Shown: in pieces, positions 23,403 through 31,397 of the stretch
Layout: each line of letters begins with the position of its first letter
Numbering within the stretch: the stretch's first letter is position 1
Assembly: GCA_002455655.1 (NCBI GenBank)
Contig: DKLF01000137.1
Location: 1 to 36,191 of the forward strand
Origin: Oscillibacter sp. UBA6647
GTDB taxonomy: Bacteria; Bacillota; Clostridia; Oscillospirales; Oscillospiraceae
Direction: 5' to 3'
Length of the DNA: 36,191 nt
Translations under genes and position numbers: made by a program
Notes under the pieces: model-generated
What the model was told of the DNA's origin: nothing
What the model saw: the letters and a program-made list of their open reading frames with translations, nothing else
Databases searched by the model: none

Positions 23403-24518
23403 TTACACCCGTGCACCCTTACTCACCACCAGTGGATAGGAGGAGTGTCCAATCAGCGTGCGGTCCGGAAGCACCTCCACCCGCTTGTCGGTGATAATAT
23501 GGGCCAAATCCGCGTTGCGGCGGATCACGGTGTCCTTAAACAACACGCAGTTGCGCACCCGCGCACCCTCCTCCACCACAACGCCGGGGAACAGAATAGA
23601 GCCTTCTACCGTCCCCTCCAGCTTACAGCCGTCGCCAATCAGCGAGTTGACGCAGAGGCCGCCAGGACCGGCGTAAGCGGAGGATTTGTCCGCGTTTTTT
23701 GCCCGGATAGGCCGCAGCGGTGTAAACAGCTCCGCCCGGATGGGAGCGTCCAGAAGCTGCATGCTGCGGTCATAATACTCCTGCACAGAGCGAATCTGGG
23801 CAGCAAAGCCGGGCCAGATGAAGGAGCGGATGTTCAACTCTCCCGCCTTGGCCTGAAGAACGTCGTGCCGCCAGCTATACTGGTCGCGGCTGATACACTG
23901 GTCCACCAAATCCACCAGCAGCTTTGTGGACAGGATGTACACCTCCAGCCCCCGATAGCCCCGGGGCGTATGCATCTGGTATAAGACCTCCCGCACCCGG
24001 CCCTCTCCGTCAGACTGGAAATAGGTTCCGTTGTCCACGGCAAAGCTGTCATCCCCGCAGACGGTGGTAATGTCCGCGCCGGAGCGGATATGCCGGTCCA
24101 GCACCTCGGCAAGAGGGAGATTCACCACAAGGTCCCCCTCCATCAGCGCCACATGGTCCTGCCGGATGGACTGAAGATAGCTGCGTACCCCCGCCAGCGC
24201 CTCCATTTTTCCACGAAATTCTCCGTATCCGCCGCCCGGCCGTTCATAGGCAAAGGGGGGCAGCAGTTTCAGTCCTCCCCGCTTGCGGCTGAGGTCCCAG
24301 TTCTTGCCGCTGCCAAGATGATCAATCAGGCTTTGATATTGCCCGTGGAGTACCACGCCCACGTCCGTCACTCCGGCGTTTACAAGATTGGAAAGGCCAA
24401 AGTCGATGGCCCGATACCGTCCGGCAAAGGGGAGAGAGGACGCAGAGCGCCCGACAGTCAGCTCCTTCAAATCGTTTCGCCGCTCATAGCAGAAAATGAT
24501 TCCGTGCAGTCCGTTCAT
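23403..24518 (-). CDS. glgD: GlgD, non-catalytic subunit of ADP-glucose pyrophosphorylase
   Basis: 371 residues. It resembles GlgC over its length but lacks the GGxGxRL triphosphate loop: the N-terminus reads GIIFCYERRNDLKELTVGRSASSLPFAGRYRAIDF. The family fingerprint FGLSNLVNAGVTDVGVV and the C-terminal left-handed beta-helix (LIGDGCKLEGTVEGSILFPGVVVEEGARV) are present. In Firmicutes GlgD is known to associate with GlgC and raise its activity. The ATG at 24518 overlaps the glgC stop (24515) by 4 nt, consistent with equal production of both subunits. Confidence 0.95.
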   Translation of the reverse strand: MNGLHGIIFCYERRNDLKELTVGRSASSLPFAGRYRAIDFGLSNLVNAGVTDVGVVLHGQYQSLIDHLGSGKNWDLSRKRGGLKLLPPFAYERPGGGYGEFRGKMEALAGVRSYLQSIRQDHVALMEGDLVVNLPLAEVLDRHIRSGADITTVCGDDSFAVDNGTYFQSDGEGRVREVLYQMHTPRGYRGLEVYILSTKLLVDLVDQCISRDQYSWRHDVLQAKAGELNIRSFIWPGFAAQIRSVQEYYDRSMQLLDAPIRAELFTPLRPIRAKNADKSSAYAGPGGLCVNSLIGDGCKLEGTVEGSILFPGVVVEEGARVRNCVLFKDTVIRRNADLAHIITDKRVEVLPDRTLIGHSSYPLVVSKGARV

Positions 24519-25723
24519 CTCGCCACCTCCTCGCCGCGTTCATCCAGCATGGCTTTGGGCGGAACGCTGATCCCCGCCTCCAGTACGCAGCCGGGGGCCA
24601 GCACCGCAAGCCCCCACAAAAGGGGGTCCGCTTCCTCGGGCGACGCGCCCACGCGGCAGTTTTCACCAATCACCGCGTCCTGCCCCACGATGGCATACTC
24701 CACCACGGCGCCCGCCTTCACAGTGACGCCGGGCATCAGCACCGAATAGCTGACCCTTGCCCCCTCTTCCACCGTGACGCTGGCGGAGAGTACGGAGTTT
24801 TCAACCGTCCCCTCCAGATTACCGCCCCGGTTAAAGGCACTGTGGCTCACCTTGGCGTGCTTACCCAGAAAGGCCGGAGGCAAGGAGAGGGAGAGGGCAT
24901 AAATGGGCCACGACTCATCCAGCAGATCAAGACCCGACTCCGGGGACAGCATATCCATGTTGGCGTCCCAGAGGGATTCCAGCGTCCCCACGTCCTTCCA
25001 ATAGCCCTCGAAGCGATAAGCCGCCATTTTTTCGCCGTTTTGCAGCATAGCGGGAATGACATTCTTTCCAAAGTCGTTGTCCGAAGCGCTGTACGCCTCA
25101 TCCGTCTCCAGATAGGCCCGCAGGGTCTTCCAGCTAAAGACGTAGATGCCCATGGAGGCAAGGTTGCTCTTGGGGTGCTTGGGCTTTTCCTCAAACTCCG
25201 TCACCATGCCGCCTGCGTCCACGTTCATGATGCCAAAGCGGGAAGCATCGTCCCAAGGGACCTCCATCACGGAAATGGTGCAGGCCGCGCCGGTTTCCTT
25301 GTGCCGCTCCACCATCCGGGAGTAATCCATTTTGTAAATATGGTCGCCGGAGAGGATCACCACATACTCCGGGTCGTACCGATTGACAAAGGCGATGTTC
25401 TGAAAGATGGCGTTTGCCGTGCCCTTATACCACGTACCGCCCGCGGCGGACTGGTAGGGCGGCAGAATGTGGACGCCGCCGGTGCTGCTGTCCAAATCCC
25501 AGGTCTGGCCGTTATCCACATACGCGTTCAGCTCCAGCGGGCGATATTGGGTCAGCACGCCCACGGTGTCGATTCCGGAGTTTGCGCAGTTGGACAGGGG
25601 GAAGTCGATGATGCGGTATTTCCCGCCGAAGGGGACCGCTGGCTTTGCCATATCGCCGGTAAGCACGTACAGCCGGCTGCCCTGGCCGCCGGCCAGCAGC
25701 ATGGCGATGCACTCCTTTTTCAT
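24515..25723 (-). CDS. glgC: Glucose-1-phosphate adenylyltransferase (ADP-glucose pyrophosphorylase)
   Basis: 402 residues. It makes ADP-glucose from ATP and glucose-1-phosphate, the committed step of glycogen synthesis. The nucleotide-binding loop is AMLLAGGQGSRL, followed by KPAVPFGGKYRIIDFPLSNC; the catalytic Asp region is VILSGDHIYKMDY and the sugar-phosphate segment is FEEKPKHPKS. A beta-helix C-terminal domain (residues about 290-390) completes the protein. It starts 12 nt after glgB, with a GGAGG site (GGAGGCAG) before the ATG, and overlaps glgD by 4 nt. Confidence 0.97.
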   Translation of the reverse strand: MKKECIAMLLAGGQGSRLYVLTGDMAKPAVPFGGKYRIIDFPLSNCANSGIDTVGVLTQYRPLELNAYVDNGQTWDLDSSTGGVHILPPYQSAAGGTWYKGTANAIFQNIAFVNRYDPEYVVILSGDHIYKMDYSRMVERHKETGAACTISVMEVPWDDASRFGIMNVDAGGMVTEFEEKPKHPKSNLASMGIYVFSWKTLRAYLETDEAYSASDNDFGKNVIPAMLQNGEKMAAYRFEGYWKDVGTLESLWDANMDMLSPESGLDLLDESWPIYALSLSLPPAFLGKHAKVSHSAFNRGGNLEGTVENSVLSASVTVEEGARVSYSVLMPGVTVKAGAVVEYAIVGQDAVIGENCRVGASPEEADPLLWGLAVLAPGCVLEAGISVPPKAMLDERGEEVAR

Positions 25724-25735
25724 GCCTCTGCCTCC

Positions 25736-27754
25736 TTATTTGCCGGGCTTTCGAGCTGCCTTTTTCGCGGTGCCCCGCCCGGTGCTTTTCTCCTTCGTCC
25801 CCGCCGCCGCCCTTTTTGGAGAGGGCGTTTCAACACTCGGGAACTTTTTGGACACTGCGGCTTTCGTAAAATTTGCCGCGTTCTTCTTCTCCGCCCGCAG
25901 GAACACGCCCCCAAAGGGCGGAATGCGCAATACCACCGACTGCTCCCGCCCGTGGGAGGGAACCGCCTGCGTCTCCACGGGCGAATCGTTTCCATAGCCT
26001 TCGCCGCCAAACGCTTCCCCGTCGGTGTTGAACACCTCAGTATACCGCCCCTGCTCCGGCACGCCCACTCGATAGTCGGGGTAGACGTTGGGCGAAAAAT
26101 TCACGGCGCACAAAAGCGCCCCGCCCTTGGAATCCCTGCGCAGGAACACCGCCACATTGTTGTGGTTGTCGTCCGGCACCAGCCACTGGAAGCCCTCCTG
26201 CCGGAAGTCCTCCTCCCACAGGGCAGGGGTATCCTGATAAAACTGGTTGGCCGCCCGGAAAAACGCCTGAGTTTTGCGGTTCGACTCCTGCTTCAGCAAA
26301 TACCAGTCCAACTGGCCGTTTGCGTCCCATTCGTGCCACTGGCCAAGCTCCGGGCCCATAAACAGCAGTTTTTTTCCCGGATGAGCCAGAAAGTACGCAT
26401 AAAACCCTCTGAGAGAGCGGAGCTGCGTCTCATACTCCCCCGGCATCTTCCCCACCAGCGAGCCTTTCATATGTACCACCTCGTCGTGGGACATGGGGAG
26501 CACGTAATTTTCTGAAAACGCGTACATCATGGAAAAGGTGAGGTCCTTGTGGTTGAACTGGCGGAAATAGGGGTCCAGCTTTAAATAATGACATATGTCG
26601 TTCATCCAGCCCATATTCCACTTGAGGTTGAACCCCAGCCCTCCATCCTCCGGCGGCCGGGTCACCATTGGCCAGGCGGTAGATTCCTCCGCCACCATCA
26701 GCACCCCGGGATTTATCGAAAAGGCCATTCGATTCAGCGCACGGAGAAATTCCACAGCTTCCAGATTTTCGTGGCCACCGTTTTTGTTGGGAGTCCACTG
26801 GCCCGCAGGACGGTCGTAGTCCAGATACAGCATAGAGGCCACCGCATCCACCCGCAGCCCATCGATATGATATACCTCCAGCCAGAAGCGGGCGGAAGAG
26901 AGAAGAAAGCTCACTACCTCCGTCCGTCCGTAGTCAAAAACCCTTGTCCCCCATCCCGCGTGTTCCCGCTTTTTCGGGTCCGCATATTCGTAGCAGCAGG
27001 TTCCGTCAAACTCATACAGTCCCTGTGCATCCTTGCAGAAGTGGGCGGGAACCCAGTCTAAAATTACGGAAATGCCGTTTTCATGCATATGGTCCACAAA
27101 CCACATAAAGTCCTCCGGCGTTCCGTACCGGGAGGTGGGCGCGAAATACCCGGTGCACTGATAGCCCCATGAGTCGTCCAGCGGGTGCTCCGTCACCGGC
27201 AGCAGTTCCACCGCGTTATACCCCATGTCCTTTACATAGGCGGCAAGCTCCCTTGCCATAGAGCGGTAATCGTAAAAGTCCCCATTCTCCCGCCTGCGCC
27301 AAGAGCCAAGATGCACCTCGTACACATTCAGCGGCCCGGTGTTTCCGGGGCGGCCCGCTTTTTCCTTTTGAAAATCTTTATCGGTCCACAAAAACCCGGA
27401 GATATCGTAAAGCTTGCTGGCGGTGGCGGGGCGGGTTTCCGTGTGGAAGCCATAGGGGTCCGCTTTATAGCGGACCTTCCCGTCCGGGCCGGTGACGGCG
27501 TATTTATATGAGGTGTATCCGGGAAGCTCCGGCACAAAGCCGGTCCACGTCTCCCCCTCCCGCGTGAGAGGATCGGCGGAGATATCCCATTCGTTGAAGT
27601 CTCCCACCACGCTCACCGCCAGCGCATGGGGCGCCCAGACCCGGAAGCGCCAGCCTTCAAGCCCCGCCTCCCCGGCGGGGTGGGCGCCAAACCAGTTCCA
27701 GCCGTCTGACAGTGTACCCGCGTGGAACGCCAGGGCATGTCCGCTCTCCCCCAT
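25736..27754 (-). CDS. glgB: 1,4-alpha-glucan branching enzyme with a basic C-terminal tail
   Basis: 672 residues. It forms alpha-1,6 branches in glycogen. The N-terminal CBM48 domain (residues about 30-110: WRFRVWAPHALAVSVVGDFNEWD) precedes a GH13 barrel with the four conserved regions: DWVPAHF, DGLRVDAVASMLYLDY (nucleophile Asp), AEEST (acid Glu) and SHDEVVH. The C-terminal beta domain ends at about residue 619 (VVLRIPPFGGVFL). The remaining about 53 residues are a Lys/Ala-rich tail (KRAAAGTKEKSTGRGTAKK...) resembling histone-H1-like tails and the end of GlgA. It is first in the operon, with a GGAAGGAG site before the ATG. Confidence 0.96.
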   Translation of the reverse strand: MGESGHALAFHAGTLSDGWNWFGAHPAGEAGLEGWRFRVWAPHALAVSVVGDFNEWDISADPLTREGETWTGFVPELPGYTSYKYAVTGPDGKVRYKADPYGFHTETRPATASKLYDISGFLWTDKDFQKEKAGRPGNTGPLNVYEVHLGSWRRRENGDFYDYRSMARELAAYVKDMGYNAVELLPVTEHPLDDSWGYQCTGYFAPTSRYGTPEDFMWFVDHMHENGISVILDWVPAHFCKDAQGLYEFDGTCCYEYADPKKREHAGWGTRVFDYGRTEVVSFLLSSARFWLEVYHIDGLRVDAVASMLYLDYDRPAGQWTPNKNGGHENLEAVEFLRALNRMAFSINPGVLMVAEESTAWPMVTRPPEDGGLGFNLKWNMGWMNDICHYLKLDPYFRQFNHKDLTFSMMYAFSENYVLPMSHDEVVHMKGSLVGKMPGEYETQLRSLRGFYAYFLAHPGKKLLFMGPELGQWHEWDANGQLDWYLLKQESNRKTQAFFRAANQFYQDTPALWEEDFRQEGFQWLVPDDNHNNVAVFLRRDSKGGALLCAVNFSPNVYPDYRVGVPEQGRYTEVFNTDGEAFGGEGYGNDSPVETQAVPSHGREQSVVLRIPPFGGVFLRAEKKNAANFTKAAVSKKFPSVETPSPKRAAAGTKEKSTGRGTAKKAARKPGK

Positions 27755-27842
27755 GTTCTCACTCCTTCCCGCCGAAGAAATTTCTCCACCGGCGGTTAAT
27801 CGTTTTCGTGTGCGCTGCGTGCGCCCGTTTTTTCTTACCTCA

Positions 27843-27871
27843 ATTATACCCTAGGGGCTTGAGAGCGTCAA
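27843..27871 (-). promoter_or_regulatory. Near-consensus promoter of the glg operon
   Basis: On the minus strand: TTGACG (27866-27871), a 17-bp spacer and TATAAT (27843-27848), about 88 nt before the glgB start. No clear catabolite-response (cre) site is seen around it. Confidence 0.88.
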
Positions 27872-27996
27872 GAACGCGCCCTGTCGAAATGTAGGTTGTG
27901 CTTTCGTGGATTTCAACGACTTTTTATAGGCCGCACAAACGCTTTCGGGCAAATTTGTCTTTTTTGCAAAATGCTCTTCCCGGCTCCATCCAACCC

Positions 27997-28040
27997 AAAA
28001 AAAGCAACAGAGGGCAGCCGCCAAAGACGGCTGTCCTCTG
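27997..28040 (-). terminator. Terminator of the small zinc-ribbon membrane gene
   Basis: 12-13-bp stem with one G-U pair (28008-28020 with 28028-28040), 7-nt loop and a T7 run on the minus strand (A-run 27997-28003), right after the stop at 28044. Confidence 0.9.
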
Positions 28041-28043
28041 AAT

Positions 28044-28472
28044 TCAGGTTTTTCCGCGGATTTTAGCGCCGCACTTGGGGCAGGTGATCTCCACCTTACC
28101 TTTGCCCACAGGAACACGGCAGATGGTTTTGCAACTTTTGCAGGTGAAGTATTTATGCTCCGTATCGGCCCGGCGATCCTTCGCGTTTTTGTGTCCGTTG
28201 CGAAGTCTCCACCAAAACTGCAAAAAGCGGCTGTTCTCCTCCCTGCGCTTGTAGAGGTCTTTGGAAAACATCCGGAAAATCGCCCAGACCGCCAAGGCCA
28301 TGGACGCCCAATAAAGCACCGCGCCCGCCACGGGCACCCGTCCCCGAAAGAGGGCGGAGACAATGTTCAGGCCCAGCGAGGTCCAAATCGTCACCAGACC
28401 CAGCCGGTCCGCGCCGTTTCGCCCGTACATCAGGCGGGCTAGGCCGCCTCGCAGTCTCTGCACAAATCCCAT
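28044..28472 (-). CDS. Small membrane protein with a C-terminal zinc ribbon
   Basis: 142 residues. After a basic N-terminus there are two hydrophobic helices (about residues 24-42, LGLVTIWTSLGLNIVSALF, and 48-66, AGAVLYWASMALAVWAIFRM). A charged stretch follows (SKDLYKRREENSRFLQFWWR). The C-terminus is a zinc ribbon CKSC...CPKC (about residues 110-135) facing the cytoplasm if both ends are inside. I know this architecture in related gut Clostridia, but its function is not established. An AAAAGGAG site precedes the ATG. It is monocistronic, divergent from htpG. Confidence 0.78.
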   Translation of the reverse strand: MGFVQRLRGGLARLMYGRNGADRLGLVTIWTSLGLNIVSALFRGRVPVAGAVLYWASMALAVWAIFRMFSKDLYKRREENSRFLQFWWRLRNGHKNAKDRRADTEHKYFTCKSCKTICRVPVGKGKVEITCPKCGAKIRGKT

Positions 28473-28521
28473 AGAGGAAGGCTCCTTTTCAAAACAACAT
28501 ATCCCATTCGGGATTTAATAT

Positions 28522-28550
28522 ATTCTACTCGCATTTTTTTCTCTTCACAA
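28522..28550 (-). promoter_or_regulatory. Promoter of the small zinc-ribbon membrane gene
   Basis: On the minus strand: TTGTGA (28545-28550), 17-bp spacer, TAGAAT (28522-28527). In the leader an inverted repeat ATCCC/GGGAT (28501-28514) follows; it could be an operator. Confidence 0.7.
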
Positions 28551-28663
28551 CTCTTTCCGCTCGGAATTTACAATTTGGTTACTTCTTTTTCGGTTTTAAA
28601 GCTCCGCGCGGGTTTTTTGCAGAGTTATTGCGTTCATTTTAAATGTAATTTTGAAATTTGATA

Positions 28664-28692
28664 TTCCATTTTCAGCAGCGCGATGCTATAAT
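28664..28692 (+). promoter_or_regulatory. Extended -10 promoter of htpG
   Basis: TTCCAT (28664-28669), a 17-bp spacer and TATAAT (28687-28692) with a TGC extension. No CIRCE-type inverted repeat (HrcA site) is visible, so the gene is probably not in the HrcA regulon. Confidence 0.68.
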
Positions 28693-28730
28693 AGTATCGT
28701 TTTGAAAAATGAAAAAGGAGTGTATCATCC

Positions 28731-30623
28731 ATGGCAAAAAAACAATTCAAGGCGGAGTCCAAGCGACTTCTTGATCTGATGGTGAACTCCATCTACACCC
28801 ATCACGAGATTTTTCTCCGGGAGATCATTTCCAACGCCAGCGACGCCTGCGACAAGCTGTGCTACCGGGCGCTGACGGATCAGGACGTGGGCCTTGGGCG
28901 CAAGGATTTCAAAATTGAAATCAAAGCGGACAAGACCGGGCGCATTCTCACCGTGTCCGACAACGGCATCGGCATGGACAAGGAGGACCTTGAGAGCAAT
29001 CTGGGCGTCATCGCCTCCTCCGGCACCTTTCAGTTCCGGCAGGAGGTGGGAGACGACGCCAAAAATGCCGACGTGATCGGTCAGTTCGGCGTGGGCTTCT
29101 ACTCCGCGTTTATGGTGGCCGACCACATTTCGGTGGTGACAAAGAAATACGGCTCTGACACGGCGTATCTGTGGCAGTCCTCCGGCGCGGACGGGTACAC
29201 CGTCACGGAATGCGAACGGGAAAGCTTCGGCACCGACGTGATTATGCATCTGCGCCCCGACACAGACGACGAAAAATTCAGCGAGTTTTTAGAGGGCTGG
29301 CGTCTTCAGGAGTTGGTGCGCAAATACTCCGATTACATCCGTTTCCCCATCCGCATGGAGATCAGCAAAACCCGCAAAAAGGAAGATTCCCCCGAAGATC
29401 ATCCGGAGTACGAAACCTATGCCGAGGTGGAAACGCTCAACTCCATGATCCCTCTATGGCAGCGGCAGAAGTCCAAGGTGAAAAAAGAGGAATACGACAA
29501 GTTTTACCGGGATAAATTCAACGATTATGCGGAGCCACAACGGGTGATCGCCGTGTCCGCCGAGGGCGCGGTGACCTATCGGGCACTGCTGTTTGTCCCC
29601 TCTCAACAGCCCTTCAACTACTACTCCAAGGACTTTGAATCGGGGTTACAGCTCTATTCCAACGGCGTTTTGATTATGGAAAAGTGCGCCGATCTGCTGC
29701 CGGAGCATTTCCGCTTTGTCCGGGGCGTGGTGGACTCCGCCGACCTGAGTCTGAACATTTCCCGTGAGCTGTTGCAGCACGACCGGCAGCTAAAGGTCAT
29801 TGCCGCCAATCTGGACAAAAAAATCCGGGCAGACCTTCAGAAAATGATGAAGGATGAGCCGGAGGAATACGCAAAGTTTTGGAAAAACTTTGGCCGCCAG
29901 TTGAAATTCGGCGTGGTGTCCGACTACGGCGCAAAGAAAGAAGAGCTTCAGGACTTGCTGCTGTTTTACTCCTCCACGGAGAAAAAGCCCGTGTCTCTGG
30001 CGGATTACATCTCCCGCATGGCGGAGGGCCAGGAGAGCATTTACTACGCCGCAGGCGAAACAGTGGAAGCCATCGACCGTCTGCCCCAGCTCGAAGCCCT
30101 CAAGGACGCGGGGACGGAGATTTTGTACTTCCCCGAGGATGTGGACGAATTTGCCGCGCAAGCGCTGATGACCTATCAGGAGAAAAAGTTTCTCTCCGCC
30201 CTCTCCGGCGAGGCCGCACCCAAGGCGGAAAGCGAGGAAGCTCCCAAAGAGACTGAGGAAGACGAACACAAAGCTGTGTTTGACTTTGTGAAGGAAGCGC
30301 TCGGAGAGCAGATCAAGGAGGTGCGGGCCTCCAAAATCCTGAAATCCCATCCTGTATGCCTTACCGCCGGGCCGGGCCTGAGCTTTGAAATGGAGAAATA
30401 TTTCGCCGCGGTACAGCCAGAGCAAGCGCCGAAGGCGGAGCGCATTTTGGAACTGAACGCGGCCCATCCCGTCTTCGCCGCGCTGGAAAAGGCCGTGACA
30501 GAGGACCCGGAAAAAGCGAAAAAATACGCCGCCCTCCTGTTCAATCAGGCTCTGCTCATCGCGGGCCTCCCGCTGGAAGACCCCTCGGGCTACACTGACC
30601 TTGTGTGCGAGCTGCTGGTTTGA
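28731..30623 (+). CDS. htpG: Chaperone HtpG (Hsp90 family)
   Basis: 630 residues. The N-terminal ATPase of the GHKL fold has ISNASDACDKL, DNGIGM, GVIASSGT and GQFGVGFYSAFMV, all the Hsp90 nucleotide-binding motifs. The middle domain (about 225-420) includes NYYSKDFESGLQLYSNGVLIME and SADLSLNISRELLQ, holding the conserved Arg contact region. The C-terminal dimerisation domain (about 510-625) follows an acidic, Glu/Lys-rich linker (KAESEEAPKETEEDEHK). It is an ATP-dependent cytosolic chaperone in protein folding and stress. An AAAAAGGAG site precedes the ATG. It stands alone between promoter and terminator. Confidence 0.97.
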   Translation: MAKKQFKAESKRLLDLMVNSIYTHHEIFLREIISNASDACDKLCYRALTDQDVGLGRKDFKIEIKADKTGRILTVSDNGIGMDKEDLESNLGVIASSGTFQFRQEVGDDAKNADVIGQFGVGFYSAFMVADHISVVTKKYGSDTAYLWQSSGADGYTVTECERESFGTDVIMHLRPDTDDEKFSEFLEGWRLQELVRKYSDYIRFPIRMEISKTRKKEDSPEDHPEYETYAEVETLNSMIPLWQRQKSKVKKEEYDKFYRDKFNDYAEPQRVIAVSAEGAVTYRALLFVPSQQPFNYYSKDFESGLQLYSNGVLIMEKCADLLPEHFRFVRGVVDSADLSLNISRELLQHDRQLKVIAANLDKKIRADLQKMMKDEPEEYAKFWKNFGRQLKFGVVSDYGAKKEELQDLLLFYSSTEKKPVSLADYISRMAEGQESIYYAAGETVEAIDRLPQLEALKDAGTEILYFPEDVDEFAAQALMTYQEKKFLSALSGEAAPKAESEEAPKETEEDEHKAVFDFVKEALGEQIKEVRASKILKSHPVCLTAGPGLSFEMEKYFAAVQPEQAPKAERILELNAAHPVFAALEKAVTEDPEKAKKYAALLFNQALLIAGLPLEDPSGYTDLVCELLV

Positions 30624-30725
30624 TTTCAAAAAAGTGCGCATCGCAGGGAAATAAAACGCGGCGGTGCGAAAAGCAAAAGACCGATACCGAACCACAAAAT
30701 CTGTTGCCACGTCTTTATTTCCTTT

Positions 30726-30772
30726 GCTTCCATCCGTGTGCCATCCCGCACACGGATGGAAGCTTCTTCTTT
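30726..30772 (+). terminator. Terminator of htpG
   Basis: A perfect 16-bp stem (30726-30741 with 30748-30763), 6-nt loop and a T-rich tail TTCTTCTTT. It is about 100 nt past the htpG stop; nothing else is seen in between. Confidence 0.85.
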
Positions 30773-30868
30773 CGCCCTTGCCATATTTTTTAGCCCGAGA
30801 CTGTACCTAGCTGCGTAAAATTGTTGAAAATCGAAAGTGATTTCCAGACAGTTCCAGTAAATCCATCC

Positions 30869-30897
30869 GCATAGGGAAACAAATCCTGCGGATACTA
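30869..30897 (+). promoter_or_regulatory. Sigma-G-like (forespore) promoter of the spoVT remnant
   Basis: GCATA (30869-30873), a 17-bp spacer and GATACTA (30891-30897). This fits the sigma-G pattern (about GnATR, 17-18 bp, CATnnTA) with one mismatch. B. subtilis spoVT is known to be sigma-G dependent. Confidence 0.5.
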
Positions 30898-30937
30898 TGG
30901 CCACCTGTCCAAATGATGCCTTAGGAGGAATTTATAG

Positions 30938-31111
30938 ATGAAAGCAACTGGAATTGTACGCCGCATTGACGATCTGGGCCGAGTGGTTATCCCAAAAGAA
31001 ATTCGCCGCACCATGCGCATTCGCGAAGGCGACCCGTTGTTGATTACATTGTCACCATGGCAGCGGTTTTGCGGAGGATTGCTGGCTCTCTCCCAACGGA
31101 TAGGCCTCTGA
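30938..31111 (+). pseudogene. spoVT: Truncated SpoVT/AbrB-type regulator
   Basis: A 57-codon reading frame. Residues 1-34 are a near-perfect SpoVT N-terminus (MKATGIVRRIDDLGRVV...EIRRTMRIREGDPL), the swapped-hairpin AbrB DNA-binding domain. At residue 35 identity stops abruptly, and 23 unrelated residues run to a TGA at 31109. In full-length SpoVT (about 180 residues) the DNA-binding domain would continue for about 15 residues, then a GAF domain would follow. So the DNA-binding fold is incomplete and the sensor is lost; an internal deletion is the likely cause. The GGAGGAA site, ATG and a sigma-G-like promoter remain intact. I could not align the new tail with later parts of SpoVT. It might be a very small peptide gene, but a remnant is more likely. 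Confidence 0.8.
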
Positions 31112-31143
31112 GTACATAACACCCTAACAAGAGAAACGCGACA

Positions 31144-31183
31144 AGCCGTGCTGATCGTCTTAAAACGACCGGCACGGCTTTTT
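31144..31183 (+). terminator. Terminator after the spoVT remnant
   Basis: 15-position stem with one mismatch and one G-U pair (31144-31158 with 31165-31179), 6-nt loop and T5. It indicates that this truncated unit is still framed as a transcript. Confidence 0.87.
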
Positions 31184-31397
31184 CTCAGCTTGGAAACGAC
31201 TTTGGCAGCAGGCAGGAGGGCGCGGACTCACAGCGCTCTGGGAAAACAGCGCCCCCGGCAAACAGCATTCCGGAAAAATAAGACTCCATCCGGGCCGTCA
31301 CTCTGGTGCAACCGCGTTTCAGTGCATTCTCCGCTCTCCGGAACAGACCTCTTGCAAATCCGGCTACGCTTTGATGGGCTTTTTTGCCTTGGATCAT

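Noticed and set aside
24842..26515. A 557-codon plus-strand open frame opposite glgC and glgB.
   Set aside because: It is a shadow of conserved coding sequence; its composition is His/Gly/Arg-rich, as expected for antisense of high-GC genes.
28551..28663. A possible CIRCE element before htpG.
   Set aside because: No TTAGCACTC-N9-GAGTGCTAA inverted repeat or close variant is present.
31185..31397. A 70-codon minus-strand frame starting directly after the galE stop.
   Set aside because: The ATG abuts the galE stop (TAAATG), but there is no separate ribosome site, no family match and overlapping alternative frames. It may be 3' untranslated sequence of galE.
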